Positions 10,941 through 23,018 are shown, counted from the stretch's first letter. The stretch is DNA of 64,000 nucleotides from Tachypleus tridentatus (GCF_004210375.1 NC_134825.1:68253558-68317557); one strand, 5' to 3'. Notes: generated by a model from the sequence alone, not told the origin. Numbers and translations are program-made.

Positions 10941-11198
10941 TGTTTGTTTGTTTTGAATTTCGCGCAAAGCCACATACGGATACCTGCGCTAGCCGACATT
11001 AATTTAGCAGTGAAAGACTAGATGAAAGGCAACTAGTCTTTACCAACCACCGCCAACTCTTGGGCTACTCTTTTACCAATGAATAGTGGGATTAACCTAT
11101 CACATTATAACAGCCCTACTATCGAAAGAGCGAGCATGTTTGAACACGAAACCTCACATTACGATTCGAGAGTATTAACCACCTGACAACGCCTCTGA
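10941..11198 (-). repeat. tRNA-derived SINE (family 1), unit 2
   Basis: Same SINE as 5108-5364, with tail at left (gaatttcgcgcaaagccac) and head at right. Confidence 0.85.
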
Positions 11199-11214
11199 AA
11201 GTGTTCTTCTTCAA

Positions 11215-11628
11215 AACGAAATAAAACAAAAATTAACAATAGCAAATTGTTTTTTATTTATTGTTTTTCAAATTTATATGTCTCAAGGTGTTATAGCCTT
11301 CAGAGTACATAATCATTTCAGTGATTCATTGCATGAGCACATTTTTTACTGATGTCACAACAGTACAAATTGCAACGCTAAGTGTCCTTTATGTGACATT
11401 TTAGTTTCTAATGATTGGCTGGTAGACAACACATTAGTGTACAGTTGTACGAGTGGTAAGAACAGGTGACCCCTTCAGGCAGTCTTTGGTTTCTGTTCGT
11501 AGAGTTTGTCCTGTTCTTTTATCCACGCGTAACCGAAATAAAAGTTTTCGGCAAGAAAAGAAGTCGGTTCTAATATGCCTCAGAATATGAATTATCTTTA
11601 TAGACATTCCGATCTGAGAGCGATAATT
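11215..11628. repeat. Module B, unit 2
   Basis: Near-identical to 5385-5790; ends cattccgatctgagagcgat. Confidence 0.65.
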
Positions 11629-11639
11629 AACATAAAATT

Positions 11640-12385
11640 ATTAAAAAATAAATAAATAATGAAAATAAGAAAAACGATGAATCCAAATGCAAATATTGTA
11701 TTTTCCAGCCTAAAACTAGGTGCTTTAAGAAAGTAAAGAAACAAGGCTGGAAGTGGTGTCTACATCATGTTTTCGAACCAGAAATTTCTATTTTTACTCC
11801 ATGTCTTAGGTATTTGTCAAGTTTAGTAATGTCAAACTCGGGATTTATATTAATATAAGATTTTGGTAACACATATGTCAAAACAGGCTTATTCTAAAAG
11901 CAGTTTCGAAGAAATTGATTTCCACAAGCTGTGTAACATTAATAGAAGCATGGAAAACGCAGTTTAATTTTTTTAAACAAAGATGTCTATTTTAATGAAA
12001 ATTTAAAATACGTGAAGAATGATGTATCGCCATCTTTATCCTAAAGTAATTTCATATGAATTTGTTCAACTGGATATGATAGAAGTATAAGCATTCATCA
12101 AGTTGAAGGTGTGCAAGCCACCAGTGAGGTTCGAACTCACGACCCCTGGTTTACGAAACCAGTGCTCTACCTCTGAGCTATGATGGCTCGTTGCTTTATT
12201 TGAAAACGTATAATTTCGTTAAGAAACTATACAGTATGTTTAATATCAACTTATCTTCAAAATATTAATATAGCATTGTTAAAACAATCACACGTAAAAA
12301 TATAATATTAAGAACATCTCTTCGACAACATTTTCAACGGTAAGGTATTGTGCTGTTTCCTCCTCTGTTCAGGTATATAATTTGT
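11640..12385 (-). repeat. tRNA module, unit 2
   Basis: Shared with 17460-18205, including an 80-base AT-rich lead-in containing atgcaaatatt that unit 1 lacks. That links units 2 and 3 more closely to each other than to unit 1. Confidence 0.7.
12116..12187 (-). tRNA. tRNA-Thr, anticodon CGT
   Basis: Folds as a standard cloverleaf: acceptor GCCATCA/TGGTGGC (six pairs plus one T-G), TA at positions 8-9, D stem GCTC/GAGC, anticodon stem CTGGT/ACCAG with loop TTCGTAA (CGT, Thr), variable loop GGGTC, T stem GTGAG/CTCAC with loop TTCGAAC, discriminator T. A-box and B-box sequences are internal, as expected for RNA polymerase III. No intron. No TTTT run lies close downstream on the minus strand; the first is near 11998, about 118 bases away, so termination may be inefficient. 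It reads ACG codons. Confidence 0.88.
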
Positions 12386-14537
12386 ATATTAATCGCGGAG
12401 AGGTGTTCAGGACTATCTATATGCAATACCTATCGAGTTCGCATAATAGTTCATTTTTCTCCACATTTTATCGAAATATTTTATTGTAGTATGTAGGGTC
12501 TATCTACTATTGTTTGTGGGTTTGAATATTTATGCATAAACTTTGAAGAAGTGGTTTTTGGGCACTCTACATACTGTCGAAAGTAGTATATTTTATAATG
12601 ACTCTTGTTTGGTTTAGAATTGTTCTTTGCTAACGTTAATCCACGCTGGAGCTGCATAGTCTATTACAGTTATATACGTTTTGTATATTTTGAGGATGGT
12701 TTCAGCTGTTACTCCATTGTTTTTACCAGTTAGGCTCCTAGGATAGTTTGTTTTTCGCCTAATACTTTTGTTGTTAAATCTGATTATTATTGTTTCAGTT
12801 AACCTTACTAAGTGATATGCCTTTTGTCTAAGTTTTCTGAATCCGTTTTGTGTCTCGAGTAATTTTGACGTTATTTTCAAAATGTGGAGAGTCTGTTACT
12901 GATTATTCGTTCAAGAATTTTTCATACACAGCTGGTCAGGCTGATTGGTCGATAGTTGTTTGGTTTATTGGCTAGCATACCTTCTTTATGGAACATTAAT
13001 GTATTAGCTTGCTTCCAAGAAACTGAGATGTAGCAAGGGTAGAACGATAAATGAAAAATTTCTAATAGATGATCAAATAATTTCGAAGTGCCTTTCTTGA
13101 AGAGAATTTCTTGTATGCCGTCCTTTTCTGGTGATTTGTTTCTTGAATTCTTAATTGCTTGTTTGAGTTATGTTAATGTAAATTTTTAAGAAGCAGTAGA
13201 TTATTATAGTCATTTATGTTGTGGTGTTATCGTTGTTAATATTGATTGGGAAATATGGTTTGGATAATTCTGTGTTATTTGTTACATGACTGTTTACTCT
13301 ATTGTAAAAATAGGTGTTCACGTCTAGGTCGTTTTGTTTTGAAAGTGTTTTGTAGTTGTTGTCTGGAGGCTTCTGCTTTTTCTTTGTTTGTGTGCGCTAA
13401 TGTGTTATTTTATTCTAGTATTGGGTATTTTCTTGATGTGGCTTCTTTGGTGAGTCTTTATAGGTGCGACCGAAACTTTCTAGGGTCGTTTTTTTTTTTT
13501 TTTCGTTTAGTTGGAAGCAAATGTTATCCGATTTTACTTCGTTTAACAATATAATTTCTGGCCTTATTTTATTTCTCATACTGCTTATTTGTATTTTTAT
13601 TTCTTTGTCTCTTGTTGCCATGAACTGTCTTCTTAATTGTCTTTTCTTTTCTGTGTTATTAGTTGTTTGTTCGATTTCCATGCGTTATTTATAGTTTTAT
13701 GTTGTTCGTATGGTAGAGTATCCGATGCTGGTTTTGGTAGGTACTGTGTGATTATTTGACTATAACTATCAACTTTTACTTTGTTGTTGGCTGTATGCTC
13801 AACATTTTCTGGTAATATGTTGTCTAATTCTTTCTGATATTTTTGTCAATTAGCTTAATTGCAATTAATTGGTCTTGTTTAAAGGTTATATCTTTATGGA
13901 GATCGAGATCGAAGGTACACCATATTGGTAGAAGATCACTGTCAACATCTTTTTCCACATTAAAATTTAATAACTTTTGTCTAATATTAAAGAGTGTGAG
14001 GCAGATGTCTAAGATATCTTTTGTATTTATAGCTTGCGTAGTATGCGTAGGTGTAGGTGTTCTTGGGGGTTTGTTGTGTCTGTGTGTTTGTTAAGTTCTT
14101 GTGTATTGTTCACTATTTTGGTTTGGTTTTGTTCTTCTCTTGGGGGTGATTTTGTTGTGTGATGTTTTCCTTCAGCTTTTCTGCATTTGTCACTGTATCT
14201 GTTGTTGTAGCTGCGTGTGTTTCTTATGAAGTTGTGTTAGTTATATCGTTTGGAATTGGTCTTGTTGTTTTTATTTCATAGATATGTTGCTTTATTTTTT
14301 GGTACTTGTCGCAAACTTTGTAGTTTGCTGTGTGTGTTTTATGCAGTTGCAACAATTAGGTTTTTCTTACTATTTTTTACAGACAAATATATGGCGCTTA
14401 CCGCCATGTCCACGTCACATCGGTGTTGTTAAACGTGCCGCTGATACGTGACCATATCTTTAGCAATTTTAGCATTTTATAACTACCATTGCTGGTGTTT
14501 TCAATTGCTCTACTTGAAAATTTTGGTACCACAGTTA
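12386..14537 (-). mobile_element. LINE-A, 3' part (unit 2)
   Basis: Same content as 6556-8703: ORF1 remnant, linker, RT block (QNGFRKLRQKAYHL near 12840) and tail. It carries the same missing endonuclease segment. Confidence 0.8.
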
Positions 14538-14747
14538 CGACAGAAAGTGTTCGAACCCCTGCGTCGTGAGTAGTTTTGTTCGTCAAAACTTAAAAGTATC
14601 AAGATTAGGATAATGAAAGTAGAGTATATTATAAATATTCTTCTAACACACTTTTACATACATATTTATGTAAATTGAACGACAAATAAACTATTTATAA
14701 ACAAATAACCAAACATAGGAGAAGCAGAAAGTGTTCGTGCGTCCACT

Positions 14748-15899
14748 TTAATGGTCAGTTGTGTAACATTACTTGGCGCAATCTCTCCTCATAGTCCTCC
14801 ATGATCGTTTGACAGTACTGGTATTTTTTTTCCATTCTTCTTTACAGAAGGCCTCCAACTCTTCCATGTTTTTCCGATGACGCTGATAAACCCTGGTCTT
14901 CGACTCATGCCAAACGTTTTCAATTGGGTTGAGATCGTGTGACTGTGATGGCCACTCCAGAACGCTTATATGGTTCCTCTGCAACCAGGTTTGCACATAT
15001 TTCGATGTGTGCCTAGGGTCATTGTCGTGCTGGAAGATCCAACGACGCCCAAGCCGCAAGTTACAACCATCATTCTCGATATAACTGCCTAATATATCAA
15101 CGTACTCTTCTTTCTTTCTTGATTCCGTTGACGTGGTGAAGGCTGCCTACACCAGAAGAGCTGAAGGAACCCCATAGCATGATCGAGCCACTTCCGTATT
15201 TAACTGTATGGACGGTGTTCTTTGGAAGATTTCGTTCCCCCTTCTTACGGAAAATATAGCGAGCATCGCTGTGGCCGAAAAGCTCGATTTTAGTCTCGTC
15301 TGACCAAAGAATATTCTCCCAATAGGTAAAGGGTTTAACTACATGTTTTCTTGCATACCTCAATCGTGTTTCTAAATGAACAGGCTTTAAATATGGAGTT
15401 CTACGAGGACGGCATGCTTTGATGTTCTTGTTGCTGTTTTAAAATAAGCACAGAGCTACACACTGCGCTATCTGTGCTCTGCCCACCACGAGTATCGAAA
15501 CCCGGTTTTTAGCGTTGTAAGTCCGCAGACCTACCGCTAAGCCACTGGGGGGCAGGCATGCTTTGAACCCAGAAAAGCGTAACATGTTCGTAACTGTAAT
15601 GGTGCTTACTTCACTCCAGTTTTCCTTACCAGTTTCTGTATGTCATTACGTGTTAAACGAGTATTCCTACTAACATTCTGAAATCCTTCCACTTGGTTCT
15701 CTCTCGAATTTTGGTGAGGCGTCTGGAACGAGGAAGGTTAGCGGTTGATTCTATAAGCTTAAACTTGGCAATTATGCTTTGAACAGTAAATTTCGGCACA
15801 TTAATTTGTGTAGCAATACCGGAAAGAGACACACGAGGCTTGTATTTTACAATAATTCGGTTTTTTTAAATCATTGGACAGTTGTTTCCTGTTCGTCAT
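14748..15899 (-). pseudogene. Tc1-like transposase, broken (copy 3)
   Basis: Two long open pieces, 15363-15097 (ILWSDETKIELFG to LHHVNGI) and 15059-14769 ([22 protein letters not shown]). They are separated by a small sequence change near 15105-15120 (tctttctttctt where copies 1 and 2 read tctattttcat). The SINE at 15423-15554 breaks the 5' half. Confidence 0.87.
15423..15554 (-). repeat. SINE (family 3) inside Tc1 copy 3
   Basis: Flanked by the 12 bp duplication ggcatgctttga (15411-15422 and 15555-15566). Confidence 0.85.
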
Positions 15900-16273
15900 G
15901 ATGACCAATCAGATAATGACGGAGATGGCGCTAAATTGCCGGAAGTAAATTTTTTGCTGGCTAAATTCCAATAATTATGAACCCAGTGTCTAGTTCTGGA
16001 ATGGTATAATGTAGTTTACTCGCCAAAAAAAAAACAAAATTTTTACGGGAACATCAGTTTTTGACACGTTCTGAACTGTACGAACACTTTCTGCTCCTCC
16101 TATTTTTGGTTATTTCTTTATAAACAATTTATTTGTCGTTTAATTTACATACAAATTTATGTAAACGTGTGTTAGAATAATGTTTATAATACATCTATTA
16201 GCCTAATCGTAATACTTTTTACGTTATGAGCAAAAGACTACTCGGGACGCAGGTGTACGAACACTATCTGTCG

Positions 16274-16768
16274 TAACGGTGACTATTTTTCTTCTTGTTT
16301 TTCGTTTTCTCCTTATATTAATATCTTTATCATCATCAAAAGATGATAATTGTGTTTTGGCCACATTACATATGACCATGAATGGGGTATTATTAACTGC
16401 ATTTGAAATTACATCTGATTTCTGGCCACCTAATGAACTAGATTTACTTAGCTTGTTTTTCAGGCCACTGGAAGGGCGTGCGTCTTGGTTTTTAGACGTC
16501 ATGTTCTTTTTGTTCTAAGCGGTTGTCGCCATCGCTCCAGGTTAGGCGACCCGCACTTTCGTCGTCCAGGTGAATTCTTAGGCTTCCTCGCGTTTAACAG
16601 TTTCTCTGACTCATATGAGTATTTCTTAGCGCTATTTCGCCCACATAAGTGTAGATATCTCACTCAGAAGGAAGGTTAAAAGTTTTTTTTTCCTGTATGT
16701 TCAGGAGCTTTTCTCCATTCTTCTTGCTTATTCTCACTGAAGGTCTCCTGATCTCATTGTTTAGAATT
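16274..16768 (-). mobile_element. LINE-A, 5' part with ORF1 start (unit 3)
   Basis: ORF1 start at 16502 on the minus strand, same sequence as units 1 and 2 apart from a few substitutions. Confidence 0.7.
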
Positions 16769-17026
16769 GTTTGTTTGTTTTGAATTTCGCGCAAAGCCAC
16801 ATACGGATACCTGCGCTAGCCGACATTAATTTAGCAGTGAAAGACTAGATGAAGAGCAACTAGTCTTTACCAACCACCGCCAACTCTTGGGCTACTCTTT
16901 TACCAATGAATATTGGGATTAATCTATCACATTATAACAGCCCTACTATCGAAAGAGCGAGCATGTTTGAACACGAAACCTCACATTACGATTCGAGAGT
17001 ATCAACCACCTGACCACGCCTCTGAA
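16769..17026 (-). repeat. tRNA-derived SINE (family 1), unit 3
   Basis: Same SINE as 5108-5364 and 10941-11198. A 103-codon plus-strand ORF crossing it and module B is a chance frame, since the other copies are not open. Confidence 0.85.
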
Positions 17027-17044
17027 AGTGTTCTTCTTCAAAAC

Positions 17045-17449
17045 GAAATAAAACAAAAATTAACAGTAGCAAATTGTTTTTTATTTATTGCTTTTCAAAT
17101 TTATATGTCTCAAGGTGTTATAGCCTTCATAATCATTTCAGTGATTCATTGCATGAGCACATTTTTTACTGATGTCACAACAGTACAAATTGCAACGCTA
17201 AGTGTCCTTTATGTGACATTTTAGTTTCTAATGATTGGCTGGTAAACAACACATAAGTATACAGTTGTACGAGTGGTAAGAACAGGTAACCCCTTCAGGC
17301 AGTCTTTGGTCTCTGTTCGTAGAGTTTGTCCTGTTCTTTTATCCACGCGTAACCGGAATTAAAGTTCTCAGCAAGAAAAGAAGTCGGTTCTAATATGCCT
17401 CAGAATATAAATTATCTTTATAGACATTCCGATCTGAGAGCGATAATTA
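17045..17449. repeat. Module B, unit 3
   Basis: Near-identical to the copies in units 1 and 2, with a small deletion near 17128 (cttcataatcatttc versus cttcagagtacataatcat). Confidence 0.65.
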
Positions 17450-17459
17450 ACATAAAATT

Positions 17460-18205
17460 ATTAAAAAATAAATAAATAATGAAAATAAGAAAAACGATGA
17501 ATCCAAATGCAAATATTGTATTTTCCAGCCTAAAACTAGGTGCTCTAAGAAAGTAAAGAAACAAGGCTGGAAGTGGTGTCTACATCATGTTTTCGAACCA
17601 GAAATTTCTATTTTTACTCCATGTCTTAGGTATTTGTCAAGTTTAGTAATGTCAAACTCGGGATTTATATTAATATAAGATTTTGGTAACATATATGTCA
17701 AAAACAGGCTTATTCTAAAAGCAGTTTCGAAAATATTGATTTCCACAAGCTGTGTAACATTAATAGAAGCATGGCAAACGCAGTTTAATTTTTTTAAACA
17801 AAGATGTCTATTTTAATGAAAATTTAAAATACGTGAAGAATCATGTATCGCCATCTTTACGTCAAAGTAATTTCATATGAATTTGTTCAACTGGATATGA
17901 TAGAAGTATAAGCATTCATCAAGTTCAAGGTGTGCAAGCCCCCAGTGAGGTTCGAACTCACGACCCCTGGTTTACGAAACCAGTGCTCTACCTCTGAGCT
18001 ATGATGGCTCGTTGCTTTATTTGAAAAACGTATAATTTCGTTAAGAAACTATACAGTATGTTTAATATCGACTTATCTTCAAAATATTAATATAGCATTG
18101 TTAAAACAATCACACGTAAAAATATAATATTAAGAACATCTCTTCGACAACATTTTCAACGGTAAGGTATTGTGCTGTTTCCTCCTCTGTTCAGGTATAT
18201 AATTT
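17460..18205 (-). repeat. tRNA module, unit 3
   Basis: Near-identical to 11640-12385. Confidence 0.7.
17937..18008 (-). tRNA. tRNA-Thr, anticodon CGT, one acceptor mismatch
   Basis: Identical to the 12116-12187 tRNA except that the 3' acceptor strand reads TGGGGGC instead of TGGTGGC, giving an A opposite G in the fourth pair. D, anticodon and T arms are intact. Probably foldable, possibly weakened. As in unit 2 there is no nearby TTTT run downstream. Confidence 0.75.
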
Positions 18206-20352
18206 GTATATTAATCGCGGAGAGGTGTTCAGGACTATCTATATGCAATACCTATCGAGTTCGCATAATAGTTCATTTTTTCTCCACATTTTATCGAAAT
18301 ATTTTATTGTAGTATGTAGGGGTCTATCTACTATTGTTTGTGGGTTTGAATATTTATGCATAAACTTTGAAGAATTGGTTTTTGGGCACTCTACATACTG
18401 TCGAAAGTAGTATATTTTATAATGACTCTTGTTTGGTTTAGAATTGTTCTTTGCTAACGTTAATCCACGCTGGAGCTGCATAGTCTATTACAGTTATATA
18501 CGTTTTGTATATTTTGAGGATGGTTTCAGCTGTTACTCCATTGTTTTTACCAGTTAGGCTCCTAGGATAGTTTGTTTTCGCCTAATACTTTTGTTGTTAA
18601 ATCTGATTATTATTGTTTCAGTTAACCTTACTAAGTGATATGCCTTTTGTCTAAGTTTTCTGAATCCGTTTTGTCTCTCGAGTAATTTTGACGTTATTTT
18701 CAAAAATGTGGAGAGTCTGTTACTGATTATTCGTTCAAGAATTTTTCATACACAGCTGGTCAGGCTGATTGGTCGATAATTGTTTGGTTTATTGGCTAGC
18801 ATACCTTCTTTATGGAACATTAATGTATTAGCTTGCTTCCAAGAAACTGAGATGTAGCAAGGGTAGAACGATAAATGAAAAATTTCTAATAGATGATCAA
18901 ATAATTTCGAAGTGCCTTTCTTGAAGAGAATTTCTTGTATGCCGTCCTTTTCTGGTGATTTGTTTCTTGAATTCTTAATTGCCTGTTTGAGTTATGTTAA
19001 TGTAAATTTTTAAGAAGCAGTAGATTATTATAGTCATTTATGTTGTGGTGTTATCGTTGTTAATATTGATTGGGAAATATGGTTTGGATAATTCTGCGTT
19101 ATTTGTTACATGACTGTTTACTCTATTGTAAAAATCTGTGTTCACGTCTGGGTCGTTTTGTTTTGAAAGTGTTTTGTAGTTGTTGTCTGGAGGCTTCTGC
19201 TTTTTCTTTGTTTGTGTGCGCTAATGTGTTATTTTATTCTAGTGTTGGGTATTTTCTTGATGTGGCTTCTTTGGTGAGTCTTTATAGGTGCGACCGAAAC
19301 TTTCTAGGATCGTTTTTTTTTTCGTTTAGTTGGAAGCAAATGTTATCCGATTTTACTTCGTTTAACAATATAATTTCTGGCCTTATTTTATTTCTCATAC
19401 TGCTTATTTATATTTTTATTTCTTTGTCTCTTGTTGCCATGAACTGTCTTCTTAATTGTCTTTTCTTTTCTGTGTTATTAGTTGTTTGTTCGATTTCCAT
19501 GCGTTATTTATAGTTTTATGTTGTTCGTATGGTAGAGTATCCGATGCTGGTTTTGGTAGGTACTGTGTGATTATTTGACTATAACTATCAACTTTTACTT
19601 TGTTGTTGGCTGTATGCTCAACATTTTCTGGTAATATGTTGTCTAATTCTTTCTGATATTTTTGTCAATTAGCTTAATTGCAATTAATTGGTCTTGTTTA
19701 AAGGTTATATCTTTATGGAGATCGAGATCGAAGGTACACCATATTGGTAGAAGATCACTGTCAACATCTTTTTCCACATTAAAATTTAATAACTTTTGTC
19801 TAATATTAAAGAGTGTGAGGCAGATGTCTAAGATATCTTTTGTATTTATAGCTTGCGTAGTATGCGTAGGTGTAGGTGTTCTTGGGGGTTTGTTGTGTCT
19901 GTGTGTTTGTTAAGTTCTTGTGTATTGTTCACTATTTTGGTTTGGTTTTGTTCTTCTCTTGGGGGTGATTTTTGTTGTGTGATGTTTTCCTTCAGCTTTT
20001 CTGCATTTGTCACTGTATCTGCTGTTGTACCTGCGTGTGTTTCTTATGAAGTTATGTTAGTTATATCGTTTGGAGTTGGTCTTGTTGTTTTTATTTCATA
20101 GATATGTTGCTTTATTTTTTTGTACTTGTCGCAAACTTTGTAGTTTGCTCTGTGTATTTTATGCAGTTGCAACAATTAGGTTTTTCTTACTATTTTGTAC
20201 AGACAAATATATGGTGCTTACCGCCATGTCCACAGCACCTCGGTGTTGCTAGACGTGCTGAATGTACGTGACCATATCTTTGGCAATTGTAACTTTGTGT
20301 AACTACAATTGCTGGTATTTTCAATTGCTCTACTTGAAATCTGTGGTACCAT
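18206..20352 (-). mobile_element. LINE-A, 3' part (unit 3)
   Basis: Same content as the units to the left up to the base where Tc1 begins in them (ggtaccacag there, ggtaccatag here). From this point the sequence goes on into LINE-A ORF1 without Tc1. Confidence 0.8.
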
Positions 20353-20998
20353 AGAGTGATACAGATGTTTATTAATTCCATAATGTTGTAATTTTGTTCT
20401 GTGTCTACTCTTAATAAGTTTGTTGGTTTGTTTCTAATTTTGGAAATTATTCTTTCCACTTTAAGGTGTATTTTGAATCTGTAGTTCTTGTTGTATGCCT
20501 TTATAGTGATTGTGTAGTGGACCCTGCGAATTACGATTGTATTGGACTGTAGTTTGCCATCCCTTAGGTGGATATTAATGTTTCCAGGTGTGAAAGCGTC
20601 TTTTGAACATTACTTTAGTAGCTTTTTATGTTCAGCAGCCTCTTGTCCTCGGAGAAAAACACCATCCCTGGGTAAACGCTTGGCATTGGCTATTTCGACA
20701 CCTGGTTTACATCGTCTGATTTCCGCCGTAAGTTGCGGTTGGTTGTATGTGCCAGGTACGTCTTGTATTACATTCGACAATAGGAGTTGTTTACGTTTTA
20801 ATGTTGTGTTTTAAGACTGCAGATTATCATTTTGTGATGAATTTCGTCTTTTTCGTTTTGATATCACAAGTGTAAAACCTTCTTTTTTTTGGGTCAGTTG
20901 GTTCGTTTGGAGTATTTATAACGGTGGAGGAAACTGTCTCCACAAGAATGTGAGAAGTTTCTCCACTTTCTTTTTCCTTTTTTAGAATTTTTACTGAA
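20353..20998 (-). mobile_element. LINE-A ORF1 middle, absent from the array units
   Basis: Antisense ORF1 continues from 20459 (ISKIRNKPTNLLRVDTEQNY) to a decayed zinc-knuckle region reading CQRYGH and CCGHGGKHHIFVC at 20190-20290. At the equivalent point the three units have Tc1 instead, and about 650 bases of this region are gone from them. Confidence 0.7.
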
Positions 20999-21186
20999 GT
21001 TACTTAACTATTTTCTTCTGGCTTTTCGTTTTCTCATTATATTAATATCTTTATCATTATCAGAAGATGATAACTGTGTTTTAGCCACATTACATAAAGC
21101 CATGTATGGGGAATTATTAACTGCATTTGAAATTAATCTGATTTATGGCCACCTAATGAACTAGTCTTACTTAGCTTGTTTATCAG
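20999..21186 (-). mobile_element. LINE-A ORF1 N-terminal part, diverged unit
   Basis: Matches 4616-4803 with many substitutions (tatttatttt-type changes, catcagaagatgataactg). It is split from 21426-21590 by a SINE. Confidence 0.7.
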
Positions 21187-21425
21187 GCCGGCCCGGCATG
21201 ACCAAGTATGTTAAGGCGTTCGACTCGTAATCCGAGGGTCGCAGATTCGAATCCCGGTCGCACAAAACATGCTTGACCTTTCAGCTGGGGGGTGTTATAA
21301 TTTACGGTCAATTCCACTATTTATTGGTAAAAGAGTAGCCCAAGAGTTGGTCTTACACTGCTAAATTAGGAACGGCTAGCGCAGATAGCCCTCGAGTAGC
21401 TTTGCGCGAAATTCAAAACAAAATT
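21187..21425 (+). repeat. tRNA-derived SINE (family 1)
   Basis: A full head ggcccggcatgaccaagta with tcgtaatccgagggtcgcag and B-box-like gattcgaatcccgg, then body and tail gcgcgaaattcaaaacaaa. It is inserted in LINE-A at ttttcaggcc, which appears imperfectly on both sides as a likely target duplication. The middle of the body is shortened. Confidence 0.85.
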
Positions 21426-21590
21426 TTCAGGCCACTGTTAGGGCACGCGAATTGGTTCCTAGATGTCATGTTCTTTTTCTACTAAGTGGTTGTCGGCATC
21501 GCTCCAGGTTAGGCGACCGGAACTTTCTTCGTCCAGGTGAAGTCTTAGGCTTCCTCGCACTTAACAGTTTCTGTATTTGAGTATTTTATC
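21426..21590 (-). mobile_element. LINE-A 5' part, diverged unit
   Basis: Continues the match to 4803-4950 (aggccactg..., ccatcgctccaggttaggcg). Confidence 0.65.
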
Positions 21591-21592
21591 AA

Positions 21593-21760
21593 CTCTTTGG
21601 CTACTCTTTTACCAATGAAGAGTGGAATTGAAGTGTCACATCATAACGGTCCGACCGCAGAAAGGGCGAGCATGTTTGGTGTAACGGGGATGCAAACCCG
21701 TGAACTTCAGGTTACGATTCGACTGCCTCAACTACCTGGCCACATCTCTGAAAGCGTTCT
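21593..21760 (-). repeat. SINE (family 1), head half only
   Basis: The tRNA-like head lies at the right (gatgcaaacccgtgaacttc, ctggccacatctctga). The tail half is missing compared with 5108-5364. Confidence 0.75.
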
Positions 21761-21774
21761 GCTTCAAGAGTAAA

Positions 21775-22135
21775 TACAACCAAAATTAGGAGTAGCTAAT
21801 TGTTTTTGTATTGATTGCTTTTCAAATTTATCTTATGGTGTTACAGCCTTCAGAGTTCATAATTATGCTGGTGATTTATGGCATGAGCACCTTTTTTACT
21901 TACTTCACAGCAGCACAAATTGCAACGGTAAGCGTCCCTTGTGTGACATATTAGTTTCTTATGACTGACTGGTGGACAATACATTCGGGTATAGTTTTTC
22001 GAATGGCCACAACAGGTGACCCCTTCAAGCTGTCTTTGCTTCATGTTCGTTGAGTTTCTCGTGCCATCTTACACACGCATAACCGAAATAAAAGTGTTCA
22101 GCAACGAAAACAGTCGATGGTAAAATTCCTATGAA
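21775..22135. repeat. Module B, diverged unit
   Basis: Clearly related to 5385-5790 (ccagaattc-type changes, acaggtgaccccttcaagct). A 64-codon Cys-rich minus-strand ORF at 21850-22044 is open here only; no function is assigned. Confidence 0.6.
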
Positions 22136-22140
22136 AATAG

Positions 22141-22885
22141 AATTTTTACATATATATTTTTCTCTACAAGTGGGATTTCTCGTCATCACTTATTGATATC
22201 CTTCTAAATAACCATTCAATTATAACAGTAGCAGGTATTTACTGTTCACCAACCAAATGTATTGACATAAACCTCTTCCACAACATCTTTTCCCACAATT
22301 AAAATATAATTGTAATAGGTGATTTGAATAGTAAACATAAAAACTTTGAACGTAAATTCACCAACACAAATGGAAGACAGCTATTGCAATTCATTGATGA
22401 AAATAACATCGTCCTAATAAATGACGGTAAACCTACGCATACTACGTATGCTAGAAATAGAAGTGATATCCTAGGCAACTGCCTTTCCTCCTTAAATATC
22501 AGACAAAAGAAGACAGTTCATGGCAACAAGAGATAAAGAAATAAAAACACAACTAAACAGTATCAGAAATAAAATCAGACCAGAAATTAAATTGTTAAAA
22601 CAATAAAAATCGGATAATTTCTGCTGCAAACTAAATGAAAAAAACGATCCTAGAAAGTTTCGGTCGCACCTATAAAGACTCACCAAAGAAGCCACAACAA
22701 AAAATACCCAACACTAGAATAAAATAACACATTAGCGCACACCAACAAAGAAAAAGCAGAAGCCTTCAGACAACAACTACAAAACACTTTCAAAACACAA
22801 CGACCCAGGCATGAACACCTATTTTTACAATACAGTAAACAATATCGTAACAAATAACACAGAATTAGAAAACCAATATTTCCAA
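22141..22885 (+). mobile_element. LINE-A fragment, plus orientation (endonuclease and linker)
   Basis: Opposite orientation to all other LINE-A pieces. The plus strand shows AGIYCSPTKCIDINLFHNIF, then VIGDLNSKHKNFERKF and the end of the endonuclease (DGKPTHTTYARNRSDILGNC), then the linker with LESFGRTYKDSPKK. Stops are scattered through it. The open piece at 22324-22536 shows the conserved GDxN..H block. Confidence 0.82.
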
Positions 22886-22887
22886 AA

Positions 22888-23018
22888 CAACCCCCTCCGG
22901 TATGCTTGCGGATTTATAACGCTGAAAACCAGGTTTCGATCCCCGCGGCGGGCAGAGCACACGTAACTCATTGTATACCTTTGTGCGTAATTCAACACAA
23001 CAACAAACAACAAAACAA
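22888..23018 (+). repeat. SINE (family 3) in LINE-A
   Basis: Reads tatgcttgcggatttataac, aaccaggtttcgatccccg and gcgggcagagcac, and ends in an acaacaacaaac-type tail. It interrupts the plus-strand LINE-A fragment. Confidence 0.82.

Larger units (their letters stand above)
14538..16273 (-). mobile_element. Tc1-like DNA transposon, copy 3
   Basis: 1736 bp, TA on both sides (14536-14537 and 16274-16275), with the same ends, SINE and position in LINE-A as copies 1 and 2. Confidence 0.9.
2870..20352. repeat. Tandem array of three ~5.83 kb units
   Basis: The Tc1 left end recurs at 2870, 8704 and 14538 (spacing 5834 each), and ORF1 starts recur at 4840, 10673 and 16502. All modules keep order and orientation. 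Units 2 and 3 share local features that unit 1 lacks. Unit 3 breaks off at 20352, where the diverged Tc1-free unit starts. Identity looks very high by eye; I did not compute it. Confidence 0.92.

Noticed and set aside
21850-22044. 64-codon Cys-rich minus-strand ORF in module B as a small secreted peptide
   Set aside because: The frame is not open in the four other module B copies and there is no signal peptide; no support for a gene.
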